DNA of 64,000 nt from Nitrososphaerota archaeon (GTDB lineage Archaea; Thermoproteota; Nitrososphaeria; Nitrososphaerales; Gagatemarchaeaceae), in contig JAFMAD010000001.1 in NCBI GenBank assembly GCA_029785195.1, positions 124,001 to 188,000 on the forward strand, read 5' to 3'. Below are positions 26,422-33,718 of the stretch, one piece after another. Below the pieces are notes generated by a model. That model made no database searches, was not told where the DNA came from, and saw nothing but the letters and a program-made list of their open reading frames with translations. The position numbers were made by a program, and so were the translations under genes. The stretch's first letter is position 1. Every line of letters begins with the position of its first letter.

Positions 26422-26943
26422 TTGCCAGAAACAACGAGGCCCCTCCCGACAGCCCTCATGATGCCAGGGAACGTCAGGGCCGGGCAGGTCATCAGCTTGG
26501 TCGAGATCACGGGGAGCATCGGGGGGAAGGTCGACGTCCCGAAGCTGGCGGACGAGCTGGGCGCGGACATAGCGGTCCTCCTGCCCATCCTGGACGCCGC
26601 CGAGATGCTCGGTCTTGTGAGGACAGAGAAGGGGGACGTGGTCCTCACCGAGCTAGGGCTGAAGTTCCAGAAGACGACGAGGAACAAGGTGAGGATGCTG
26701 AAGGAAAGGCTGGCGACCATAGAGCCTTTCCGCACGGCCCTGGAGCTGGCTTCGAAGGAAAGGGTCATCACGTCCCAGGAGGTAGCCGACTCCCTGTCTG
26801 AAATCGGGTTGAGGTGGCACTTCAAGCCGGACCTCAACGAGGCGCTCATCAGGACCCTCCTCATCCACTGGGCGATCTACGCCGACCTGCTGGGGTACGA
26901 CGGCAAGACCGGGAAGTTCAGGAAGGCTCAGCCCAGGCCGTAG
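26422..26943 (+). CDS. AAA-associated domain protein linked to ABC transporters (COG4754/PF09821)
   Basis: A 173-residue protein resembling the domain found next to, or fused behind, the ATPase of duplicated-permease transporters. Characteristic pieces are VRAGQVISLVEITGSIGGKVDVPKLADELGADI (positions 19-51), LTELGLKF and the C-terminal LLIHWAIYADLLGYDGKTGKF. The first half has a winged-helix look. TTG 26422 is exactly 26 nt from the centre of CTTAAATC, so it has its own leaderless promoter. Function is unknown; control of the ATPase is a reasonable inference. Confidence 0.85.
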   Translation: MPETTRPLPTALMMPGNVRAGQVISLVEITGSIGGKVDVPKLADELGADIAVLLPILDAAEMLGLVRTEKGDVVLTELGLKFQKTTRNKVRMLKERLATIEPFRTALELASKERVITSQEVADSLSEIGLRWHFKPDLNEALIRTLLIHWAIYADLLGYDGKTGKFRKAQPRP

Positions 26944-28454
26944 GAGTACGCCAGCGCGCCGTCTACCACCGTCGCGAGGGGCTTCACCCTCCTGACGAGC
27001 GCCGGGTGCATCCCTGCCACCGCCGTGTCCAAGATGGTCAGGTCAGCTGGGCCTCCCTCTGAGAGTGAATAGTCGTCGTTGCCGTTCGACGCTGCGTTCG
27101 AGGTGTACATCCCCAGGGCCTCGTCCAGACCGACAGACTCCTCGGGGACGATCCCGCCCCTGGTCATGGCTGACCACACCCCCAGCACGGGGCTGAGGGA
27201 CTCCACCGGACAGTCGGAGCCCCCCGAGGCGACGAGCCCCTCCCTGAGCATCGAGCGGAACGGGTAGAGGTCCCTGAGCCTGTCCTCGCCAAGCCTGTCG
27301 ACGGCCCACGTGTCCGAAGTGACGAAGCACGGTTGGACCGCGGCCCTGATGCCGTGCTTCGCCATCTTTGAGCGGAGGTCCCGCGGGAGGAGTCCCGCGT
27401 GCTCTATCCTGTGCCGCCTGGGGTTGCCGGCCCCGGTCACCCTGGAGAGCGCCTCGATCGTCTGCTCGACCGCCCTGTCTCCGATTGCGTGGACGATGGC
27501 CTGATACCCCGCCGAGTCGACCTCCTCCACCAGGTCGGCGAGCTCCTCGTCCCTGTACTTCAAGAGCCCGGAGTTCGAAGGGTCGTCGGCGTACGGCTCC
27601 CGCAGCGCAGCGGTCCTCCCCCCCAACGACCCGTCAGTGAATATCTTCACGCCGTTTATCCTCGCCCTCGGCCCCGACAGCTTAGACCTGAGCCTCCGTT
27701 CCTCCACGAACCTGAGCGACTCGGGAGGGATGTAGACCCTGTGCCTCAGCGCAAGCCGTCCTCCTGACGCCAGGATCGAGATCGCCTCGAGCTCCTCGCG
27801 GAAGCCTTCCGGGGACACTATTGTGTGGAACGCCGTGAGCCCCAGGCGGGCCCCCTCGGTCTCGACAGACTGGAGGTCGGCCGCGAGCGTCTCTGCCGTC
27901 CTCGGGATCGCCCTGTAGACCTCTGTGAGGGCGTCTTCCTTCACGATCCCAGTGAGCTCCCCCGCCTGGTCCCTCTCGAAGAGGGGGCCCGTCCTCGACC
28001 CGAGGCCGAGGAGGCGTATGGCGGCGCTGTTGACTAGCGCGATGTGGCCGCAGATCCTGGACACCACGACAGGGTTGTCCGGCGAGATGGCGTCTATGTC
28101 CGCCTTGGTGGGCATCCTCCTGTCAGGGAAGGCCTCCTGGTCCCACCCCATCCCCACCACCCACTCCCCCCGGCTCGCCCTGAGCACCCCCGCCTGGACC
28201 CGCAGGCGGAGCGCGACGGGGTTGCTCGTCCCGCGGAGGTCGACGTTCCTCTTCAGCCACCCGTACTCGAAGGGGTGGCAGTGGGTGTCTATCAGCCCCT
28301 GTAGGAGCGTCCCTCCGTTGGCGTCGACCACCGTCGTATCGGACGGGACGTCCGGCTCCCCTCCGTGGTAGACCCTCGCGATGCGCCCCCCTTCGCAGTA
28401 TACCCCCCCTGTCGAGGAGCCAAGGTAAGAGCAGTTCTTCACGAGGAGGCCCAT
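26928..28454 (-). CDS. Amidohydrolase family 3 protein (YtcJ-like metal-dependent hydrolase)
   Basis: A 508-residue TIM-barrel hydrolase. The first metal site is GLIDTHCHPFEYG, later His residues occur in VHAIGDRAV and RIEHAGLL, and the final Asp is in VASGGSDCPVESLSP. The flanking small beta-domain strands (DANGGTLLQG and GGPADLTILD) are present. The real substrate of this family is usually unknown. ATG 28454 shares one base with the cofC stop (TGATG), so it is the fourth gene of the F420 operon, though a role in F420 synthesis is not established. Confidence 0.88.
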   Translation of the reverse strand: MGLLVKNCSYLGSSTGGVYCEGGRIARVYHGGEPDVPSDTTVVDANGGTLLQGLIDTHCHPFEYGWLKRNVDLRGTSNPVALRLRVQAGVLRASRGEWVVGMGWDQEAFPDRRMPTKADIDAISPDNPVVVSRICGHIALVNSAAIRLLGLGSRTGPLFERDQAGELTGIVKEDALTEVYRAIPRTAETLAADLQSVETEGARLGLTAFHTIVSPEGFREELEAISILASGGRLALRHRVYIPPESLRFVEERRLRSKLSGPRARINGVKIFTDGSLGGRTAALREPYADDPSNSGLLKYRDEELADLVEEVDSAGYQAIVHAIGDRAVEQTIEALSRVTGAGNPRRHRIEHAGLLPRDLRSKMAKHGIRAAVQPCFVTSDTWAVDRLGEDRLRDLYPFRSMLREGLVASGGSDCPVESLSPVLGVWSAMTRGGIVPEESVGLDEALGMYTSNAASNGNDDYSLSEGGPADLTILDTAVAGMHPALVRRVKPLATVVDGALAYSYGLG

Positions 28455-29083
28455 CAGAGGACCACCGTCCGCGAGTAGCGCGCCGCCCGACCAGCCGAAG
28501 GGGACGCGGCCAGCCTCCTGAGGTCGTCGGGGGAGTCGATGTCGAGCATTACCCCCGGCCTCGCGCTGACAGCGGCTGACAGCCCCGCGCTCGCCGCGGA
28601 GGCCAAGTGGTTCCAGAAGCTGTCGCGGTCGTAGCTCAGCCGCAACCCCGCCTCGGCCGAGAAGATGAGGGAGTTAGTGCCGTCGAAGGCCATCGAAGGA
28701 GAGAGAACCACCTCAGCCCCTCTGTCCGCGAGGGAGACGACCGCTTCGACGTCCGCTGACGAGAGGAGAGGGAGGTCAGCGGGGAGGACCAAGACTCGCC
28801 CGGCCCGGCTCGCCATGACCCCGGCCTCCACAGCGTGGTTCACCCCGGAGTCCCCTTCCTCCTGGACGCCTTTAGCCCTGTGCCGAGCAGCCAGCTCGAG
28901 GACCGCGCGGTCTGAGGACACCACAAAGCAACTCTCCGAGAGCCCCGCCCCTGCGACCGCTGCGAGGACGTCTTCGAGCATCAGCATCCCGAGCTCCTTC
29001 CTCTGGGCCGCGGAGAGGACGGCGGACAGCCTGGACTTCACCCCGGTCGACTTCACCGGTATCACCACGGCCAGCCTTGTCAT
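28454..29083 (-). CDS. cofC: 2-phospho-L-lactate guanylyltransferase (F420 biosynthesis)
   Basis: Activates 2-phospholactate (or phosphoenolpyruvate in some organisms) with GTP for coenzyme F420 synthesis. The N-terminus AVVIPVKSTGVKSRLS carries the nucleotide-binding loop, and LVLPADLPLLSSADV holds the metal-binding aspartates. 209 residues is normal. ATG 29083 overlaps the cofD stop as ATGA. Confidence 0.9.
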   Translation of the reverse strand: MTRLAVVIPVKSTGVKSRLSAVLSAAQRKELGMLMLEDVLAAVAGAGLSESCFVVSSDRAVLELAARHRAKGVQEEGDSGVNHAVEAGVMASRAGRVLVLPADLPLLSSADVEAVVSLADRGAEVVLSPSMAFDGTNSLIFSAEAGLRLSYDRDSFWNHLASAASAGLSAAVSARPGVMLDIDSPDDLRRLAASPSAGRAARYSRTVVL

Positions 29084-29991
29084 GCAGAGAGCACCTCCCG
29101 GGCGACCCTCGCCTCGCCGGCCCCCCCTTCCATCATGGTGCCAGTGGCGACGCAGCCGAGCCCCATCTCTCTGATCTCCCTCGCCATCCTGGCGTCCTTG
29201 TCTGAGATCACGATCGCGTCTGCGAAGCCCGAATACATCTTCGCCACCCCGAGGGAGCTGGGGTGGACCTCTACGGCCTCCATCAGCTTCCCCGCCGGCC
29301 CGCTGTAAGGCGAGTTCCCGACCATGGGTGAGAGGGCGACCACCCTCCGAGCGGACTTCAACAGCCTGATGAACCCAGGGATGGCGAGCGACGGCCCGAC
29401 GCTTGTGACCGGGTTCGCGGGGCAGACCACTACGACGTCCGCCTCTCCGATCGCCTCCTTCACCCTGGCCGTCGGTCGCGCCTTCCCCGAGCCCCGATAT
29501 TCGACCCCCAGGGCGCGGGGGCGGCCCTTCTCCCTGACCCAGAACTCCTGCAGGTTGAGTTCCCCCTCCGGGGTGCGGATGACAGTCTGGACCGGCTCGT
29601 CGCACGCCGGGAGGACGGCGGACCCGGTCCCGAGCTTCTCCGCGATCGCCTCCGTCGCCCCGGTGAGGGTGAGCCCTTCTCTGAGCAGCTGGGTCCGTGC
29701 GAGGCAGGTCGCGAGGTCCCTGTCCCCGAGCCTGAACCACGTGTCAGTCCCGGCCCGGCCCAAAAGGTCGAGCATGTGGAACGTATCCCCCCTTATCCCC
29801 CACCCCTTCGTGCGGTCCGCTATCCCGGCGAGGGTGTAGCAGGCTATGTCGACGTCAGGGCAGACGTAGACCCCGTATATCCAGGCGTTGTCCCCGACGT
29901 TGGCCACGACGGTCAGTTCGGCCCCGATCGCCTTGAGCCCGCGTAGCAGCTTGGCCGAGCCGGTCCCCCCCGCCAGAGCTGCCACCTTCAT
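29080..29991 (-). CDS. cofD: 2-phospho-L-lactate transferase (F420 biosynthesis)
   Basis: Transfers the activated phospho-lactyl moiety to the deazaflavin Fo. The N-terminus LAGGTGSAKLLRGL, the ANVGDNAWIYGVYVCPDVD block and the later CPANPVTSVGPSLAIPG and SPMVGNSPYSGPAGK segments identify CofD. Length 303 is typical. It starts four bases after cofE and overlaps cofC. Confidence 0.95.
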   Translation of the reverse strand: MKVAALAGGTGSAKLLRGLKAIGAELTVVANVGDNAWIYGVYVCPDVDIACYTLAGIADRTKGWGIRGDTFHMLDLLGRAGTDTWFRLGDRDLATCLARTQLLREGLTLTGATEAIAEKLGTGSAVLPACDEPVQTVIRTPEGELNLQEFWVREKGRPRALGVEYRGSGKARPTARVKEAIGEADVVVVCPANPVTSVGPSLAIPGFIRLLKSARRVVALSPMVGNSPYSGPAGKLMEAVEVHPSSLGVAKMYSGFADAIVISDKDARMAREIREMGLGCVATGTMMEGGAGEARVAREVLSA

Positions 29992-29995
29992 GCGC

Positions 29996-30745
29996 TCACC
30001 TGAACAGGTCCCTCTCCCTGGGCATGACTATTGGCTTCACCCCTGCTTCCCCCCTGGCGTAGCCCACCCCCCTGACGACAGCCACAGGGATCCCCCCGAG
30101 CTTCCCGATTGCGAGCTCGGCGGCCCCCGCTATCTCGTCGACCACGGCTGGCTGGGTCACCCTCAGCCTGTAGCCGAACCTGTCGCGCTTCCCCGCGTAG
30201 CTCAGGAGGGGGTCGATCCCCGAGCACCCTATGGCGACGTCAGTCTGGCCCAGCCTCCAGGGGCGCCCGAAGGTGTCGCTCACGACCACCGCGACCTCAG
30301 CCCCCGACGCCTTCTCGAGGGCGACCCTAATCTCCCTGGCGCTCCTGTCCGGGTCTTCAGGGAGGAGGGCCACGACCCCCCTCCCCACGTTCGACTGGTC
30401 GATCCCGGAATTGGCGCAGACCAGACCGTGCCTGGTCTGGGTGATGATCACCCCGTGCCCCGCCCGGACGACCCTCACCGACTCCTTCAGTATCAGCTCG
30501 ACGAGGCGCTCGTCCTTCCCCATCGACCTTGCGAGCTTCTTCGCCCTGGCTGTGGGGGCGACCCCGGAGAGGGTGACGAGGCGCCCCTCTGCCTTGGAGA
30601 CCACCTTCTGCTTCACAACGACCACGTCTCCGTCCTTCAGCCGGAGCCTGTTCTTCCTCATCGCAGAGGAGATGAGACCCCCGAGGTCGTCCCCCGGCTT
30701 GACCTCCGGGATGCCCGTGACCGGGATCACTTCTATGTTTGCCAC
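29996..30745 (-). CDS. cofE: Coenzyme F420:L-glutamate ligase
   Basis: Adds glutamate residues to F420-0 using GTP. The family start VIPVTGIPEVKPGDDL, the VVVKQKVVSKAEGR lysine-rich segment, CANSGIDQSN and VVVSDTFGRPWRLGQTDVAIG are present. 249 residues matches archaeal single-domain CofE. GTG 30745 lies about six bases past the transcription start predicted from a TATA box at 30774-30780. No Fo synthase (CofG/CofH) gene is in the window. Confidence 0.94.
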   Translation of the reverse strand: MANIEVIPVTGIPEVKPGDDLGGLISSAMRKNRLRLKDGDVVVVKQKVVSKAEGRLVTLSGVAPTARAKKLARSMGKDERLVELILKESVRVVRAGHGVIITQTRHGLVCANSGIDQSNVGRGVVALLPEDPDRSAREIRVALEKASGAEVAVVVSDTFGRPWRLGQTDVAIGCSGIDPLLSYAGKRDRFGYRLRVTQPAVVDEIAGAAELAIGKLGGIPVAVVRGVGYARGEAGVKPIVMPRERDLFR

Positions 30746-30773
30746 TTTGCCGGGCGGCGCTTCTGGCGGGTGC

Positions 30774-30806
30774 GATAAAGGCTGCGCCCGAGGGAGGGAA
30801 TTTAAG
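30774..30806. promoter_or_regulatory. Divergent promoters of the cofE operon and mrp
   Basis: CTTTATC (minus strand, 30774-30780) lies about 32 nt before cofE GTG, and AATTTAAG (plus strand, 30799-30806) lies about 28 nt before mrp TTG. The two TATA elements are back to back with only 18 bases between them, and no ribosome site precedes either start, predicting leaderless messages. Confidence 0.6.
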
Positions 30807-30830
30807 GGCCCGGCGTGGGATTCCTCCGGA

Positions 30831-31886
30831 TTGGTCACAAAGGAAGACGTCCTCAAAGCGCTCGCCGCGGTCAAAGACCCAGAGCTAGGGAGGGACGTGG
30901 TGTCCCTGCACATGATCGACGGCGTAGAGGTCGCCGGGGACGCGGTCACGTTCACCCTCAACCTCACCACCCCCGCGTGCCCCCTCAGGTCGAGGCTCGA
31001 GGAAGCTGCCAGGGCCGCCGTCGGGGAGATCCCGGGCGTGGGGAGGGTCGAGATGAAGACGGGGTCGAGCGTCTACGCGACCAGGGATTACGCTGAAGCT
31101 GAGGTGCTCAAGGGGGTGAAGAACATCATCGCTGTCGCCAGCGGGAAGGGGGGGGTCGGGAAGTCCACGGTGGCGGTCAACCTCGCGTGCGCCCTGGCAG
31201 CTTCTGGGGCCAGGGTAGGGATACTCGACGCGGACGTCTACGGCCCCAACGTCCCCCTCATGATGGGGGTGAGGTCTGCGCCGGCGGTCAGGGACGAGAG
31301 GATCATCCCTCCCGTAGCCCACGGCGTCAAGGTCGCCTCCCTCGGGTTCTTCTATAGCGAAGAGACACCTGTGATCTGGAGGGGGCCCCTCGTCGCCGGC
31401 GCCGTGAGGCAGCTCCTCACGCAGGTAGAGTGGGGGGAACTCGACTACCTCGTCTGCGACCTCCCTCCCGGGACGGGAGACGCCAGCCTCACCCTCGCGC
31501 AGACAGTCCCCCTCGGAGGGATACTGATAGTCACCACCCCGCAGGACGCGGCGCTGAGCATAGCCGCGAAGGCCCTGGCCATGTTCAAGCGTCTCGACGC
31601 GCCGATACTCGGGGTAGTCGAGAACATGAGCTACTTCGTCTGCCCCCACTGCGGCGGACGGACTGACATATTCTCGAGCGGGGGCGGGAGGAAGATCGCG
31701 GCAGAGAGGGGGGTCGATTATCTGGGCGAGATACCCCTGGCCGTCGCGGTGAGGGAGCAGAGCGACGAGGGGGAGCCTATCGTGGCATCAGACCCTGATT
31801 CGCCGGAGGCCGTCGTCTACAAGGAGCTCGCGTTCAAAGTGGCCGGGATGCTGAGCATCGTGGCATACTCCAAGATGAAGAGATGA
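30831..31886 (+). CDS. mrp: Mrp/NBP35-type iron-sulfur cluster carrier ATPase
   Basis: Scaffold ATPase that delivers Fe-S clusters. An N-terminal MIP18 (DUF59) domain occupies residues 3-85, the deviant Walker A VASGKGGVGKST is at 102-113, switch segments LDADVYGPN and CDLPPGTGD follow, and the cluster-binding CPHC is near residue 270. TTG 30831 gives MVTKEDVLKALAAV, as in relatives. The longer frame upstream mirrors cofE and is not used. A 33-codon basic reading frame overlaps the end. Confidence 0.93.
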   Translation: MVTKEDVLKALAAVKDPELGRDVVSLHMIDGVEVAGDAVTFTLNLTTPACPLRSRLEEAARAAVGEIPGVGRVEMKTGSSVYATRDYAEAEVLKGVKNIIAVASGKGGVGKSTVAVNLACALAASGARVGILDADVYGPNVPLMMGVRSAPAVRDERIIPPVAHGVKVASLGFFYSEETPVIWRGPLVAGAVRQLLTQVEWGELDYLVCDLPPGTGDASLTLAQTVPLGGILIVTTPQDAALSIAAKALAMFKRLDAPILGVVENMSYFVCPHCGGRTDIFSSGGGRKIAAERGVDYLGEIPLAVAVREQSDEGEPIVASDPDSPEAVVYKELAFKVAGMLSIVAYSKMKR

Positions 31887-31984
31887 CCCGCTCTCAAGAG
31901 GAGCTCCTGGCTTCGTCGGACGGGAAGAAGAAGGCGAGGAGGAGGCGGCGGGGCCCCTATCGCAAGTCCTGGTCTCGCGGCTGA
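31883..31984 (+). CDS. 33-aa highly basic microprotein
   Basis: ATG 31883 overlaps the mrp stop as ATGA, like true gene pairs elsewhere in the window. The peptide begins MTRSQEELLASSDG and ends in KKKARRRRRGPYRKSWSRG, so the second half is Lys/Arg-rich and could contact nucleic acid. No family is recognised. Chance open frames of this size are common, so the coupling and composition are the only support. Confidence 0.4.
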   Translation: MTRSQEELLASSDGKKKARRRRRGPYRKSWSRG

Positions 31985-31987
31985 AGC

Positions 31988-32359
31988 TCAGCGGACGGCG
32001 ATGGCCTCTATCTCGACCCTCGCGCCCTTGGGGAGCGCCCCCACTTGGACGGTCGACCGGGCGGGGAACGGGGGGGAGAAGTGCCTGCCATACTCCTCGT
32101 TCATCTGGGCGAACTCCGACAGGTCTACCATGAAGACGGTCGTCTTAGCCACGTCACCAAGGCCGAGCCCCGCGGCGTCTAGGACTCCGCTGAGGTTCAA
32201 GATAGCCCGCCTCGTCTGGGCGACGACCCCCTCCTCGAGCTTGCCGGTCGATGGATCCGCTCCGACCTGGCCCGAGCAGTAGACCGCGCCTCCGTCGACC
32301 CCCTGGGAGTACGGCCCTATGGGCTCCGGCGCGCCCTTCGACCTTACCTCTGACTTCAT
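31988..32359 (-). CDS. ridA: RidA family enamine/imine deaminase
   Basis: Removes reactive 2-aminoacrylate-type intermediates. Family segments GAPEPIGPYSQG, VYCSGQVGADP, LNLSGVLDAAG and the active-site arginine region PARSTVQVGALPKGARVEIEAIA are complete. ATG 32359 gives 123 residues and lies 26 nt from a TATA sequence (GATTTATCC, near 32382-32390), so it is leaderless by prediction; the open frame to 32404 is an extension. Confidence 0.93.
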   Translation of the reverse strand: MKSEVRSKGAPEPIGPYSQGVDGGAVYCSGQVGADPSTGKLEEGVVAQTRRAILNLSGVLDAAGLGLGDVAKTTVFMVDLSEFAQMNEEYGRHFSPPFPARSTVQVGALPKGARVEIEAIAVR

Positions 32360-32400
32360 GACGCAGGTCGCCCCGACGGAGGATAAATCGGTTTTGAAGG

Positions 32401-32790
32401 TCACAGGGCGCGCAGGAGGATGGGGTAGATCTCTTCCTCCGAGTCGTACTCGACGAACTCCTTCCCGTCCATGTGAACGAGCATCCCGGATATGACCTTC
32501 CCCTTCTTGGTGACGAGTATGATGCGCTTCCCTGCCTTGTGAGCCGCCATGATCTCCATCCCCACCCCTACGCTCGGGTCGGTGACGTCGGCGACTAGGA
32601 CGTCCGACGCTTCGGCCGCTTCCATGTCGCGCCTGAAGATGTTGACGGGGGACCCGTCCCTCTTCTCGATCGGGCCGAGGACCCAGGGGGACGTTATCGA
32701 GTGCCCCGCGTCGGCGATGGCCCTCGCCATATCCTTGGCCCTCTGGAGCTCCCTGTTGGCGATCATCGGGACGGAAAGATAGACTTTCAT
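32401..32790 (-). CDS. Nucleoside 2-deoxyribosyltransferase-like protein (DNPH1-like)
   Basis: A 129-residue Rossmann-like protein. VYLSVPMIANRELQRAKDM opens the fold, RRDMEAAEASDVLVADVTDPSVGVGMEIMAA carries the Asp and Glu expected of the active site (positions about 53-83), and the end is a short beta hairpin. It may hydrolyse deoxynucleoside monophosphates or act on another nucleotide. ATG 32790 is 27 nt from a GGATAAAC TATA sequence. Confidence 0.78.
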   Translation of the reverse strand: MKVYLSVPMIANRELQRAKDMARAIADAGHSITSPWVLGPIEKRDGSPVNIFRRDMEAAEASDVLVADVTDPSVGVGMEIMAAHKAGKRIILVTKKGKVISGMLVHMDGKEFVEYDSEEEIYPILLRAL

Positions 32791-32823
32791 GGCGTCGCGG
32801 GGGTCAGGGGCCCGGGTTTATCC

Positions 32824-33009
32824 CTATCTGACCAGCGGAGACTTCGCCTGCTGCTTCGCCTTCATGTGGTCGCACTTCACCGGGGCGTGGGCGTAGCAGA
32901 AGGTGCGGGAGCAAACGTGGCACGCATAGTAGTACCCCACGCCGAGCGTCCTGCCGCAGACCTCGCAGGTGGGAGCCGCCTGCTGTTCGGTGCTCGCGTA
33001 CACGCTCAT
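32824..33009 (-). CDS. Small zinc-finger protein (AN1-like), 61 aa
   Basis: Cysteine and histidine spacing CEVCGRTLG, CHVCSRTFCYAH and CDH would hold two zinc ions in an AN1-like or cross-brace arrangement. The gene starts at ATG 33009, about 30 nt after CTTAAAAGG; the frame is open to 33054 but the upstream part contains the promoter. The protein ends in a short basic tail. Its function is unknown. Confidence 0.7.
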   Translation of the reverse strand: MSVYASTEQQAAPTCEVCGRTLGVGYYYACHVCSRTFCYAHAPVKCDHMKAKQQAKSPLVR

Positions 33010-33130
33010 GCCACCGTTCCGACAGGGAACATACTTCCTTTTAAGAAAATGCATCTTAAACTTGCAAGATATGGCGGGAGCAGCGCGAAAGTGTATTTCA
33101 CTTATCCCCGTTGGCTTCGTGAAGAGTGCG

Positions 33131-33613
33131 TTAGCGCTTGTAACCTATCTTCCTGAGGAGGTCCCGCCTCTCCGCCCTGTCTTCCGGGCCCTCTTCCCCC
33201 TTCGGATACCCTCCGTCTATCACCCCGAGGACCCCCCTCCCCTTCCCCGAGTCTGCGACCACCACAGTGACAGGGTTGGCTGTGGCGCAGAAGACCTGGG
33301 CCACCTCCTCCACCTGCTTGACACGGTTGAGGACGTTGATGGGGAAGCTCCCAGAGAGGAAGACGACGAAGACATGCCCGGCGGCCACCCTGGAGGCGCA
33401 CTCCACGGCGAGCCTCACGCAGCCTGGGTCTGATCCGTCGGACCTGACCAGCGACTTCCCTGAGGCTTCGCAGAACGCAACCCCGAACCTGATTCCCGGC
33501 ATGGACGTGACCAGGGCCTCGTATATGTCCTCGACGGACTTTATGAAATGTGACTGGCCGAGTATGAGCTGGTGCCCCTCAGGGACCGACACCTCCACCC
33601 CCTCGAACTCCAC
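33131..33613 (-). CDS. Adenosine-specific kinase (PF04008 family)
   Basis: A 160-residue protein matching the small archaeal family named for adenosine binding. Diagnostic segments are ILGQSHFIKSVEDIYEAL, GIRFGVAFCEASG, LVRSDGSD, HVFVVFLSGSFPINVLN and the end VTVVVADSGKGRGVLGVIDG. GTG 33613 is preceded by GGAGGGGC. The name rests on structural work in relatives; the in vivo function is uncertain. It is divergent from the pilus operon. Confidence 0.85.
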   Translation of the reverse strand: MEFEGVEVSVPEGHQLILGQSHFIKSVEDIYEALVTSMPGIRFGVAFCEASGKSLVRSDGSDPGCVRLAVECASRVAAGHVFVVFLSGSFPINVLNRVKQVEEVAQVFCATANPVTVVVADSGKGRGVLGVIDGGYPKGEEGPEDRAERRDLLRKIGYKR

Positions 33614-33718
33614 GCCCCTCCGCCCGTCGGATGACCTCAAATCCTTTCGCCCGGGGAGCGAGAAGGGCTCGCCGGGGCCCGGGGGGCAGTTAAAAGCGCG
33701 CAGGGGCCTCACTGCTAG

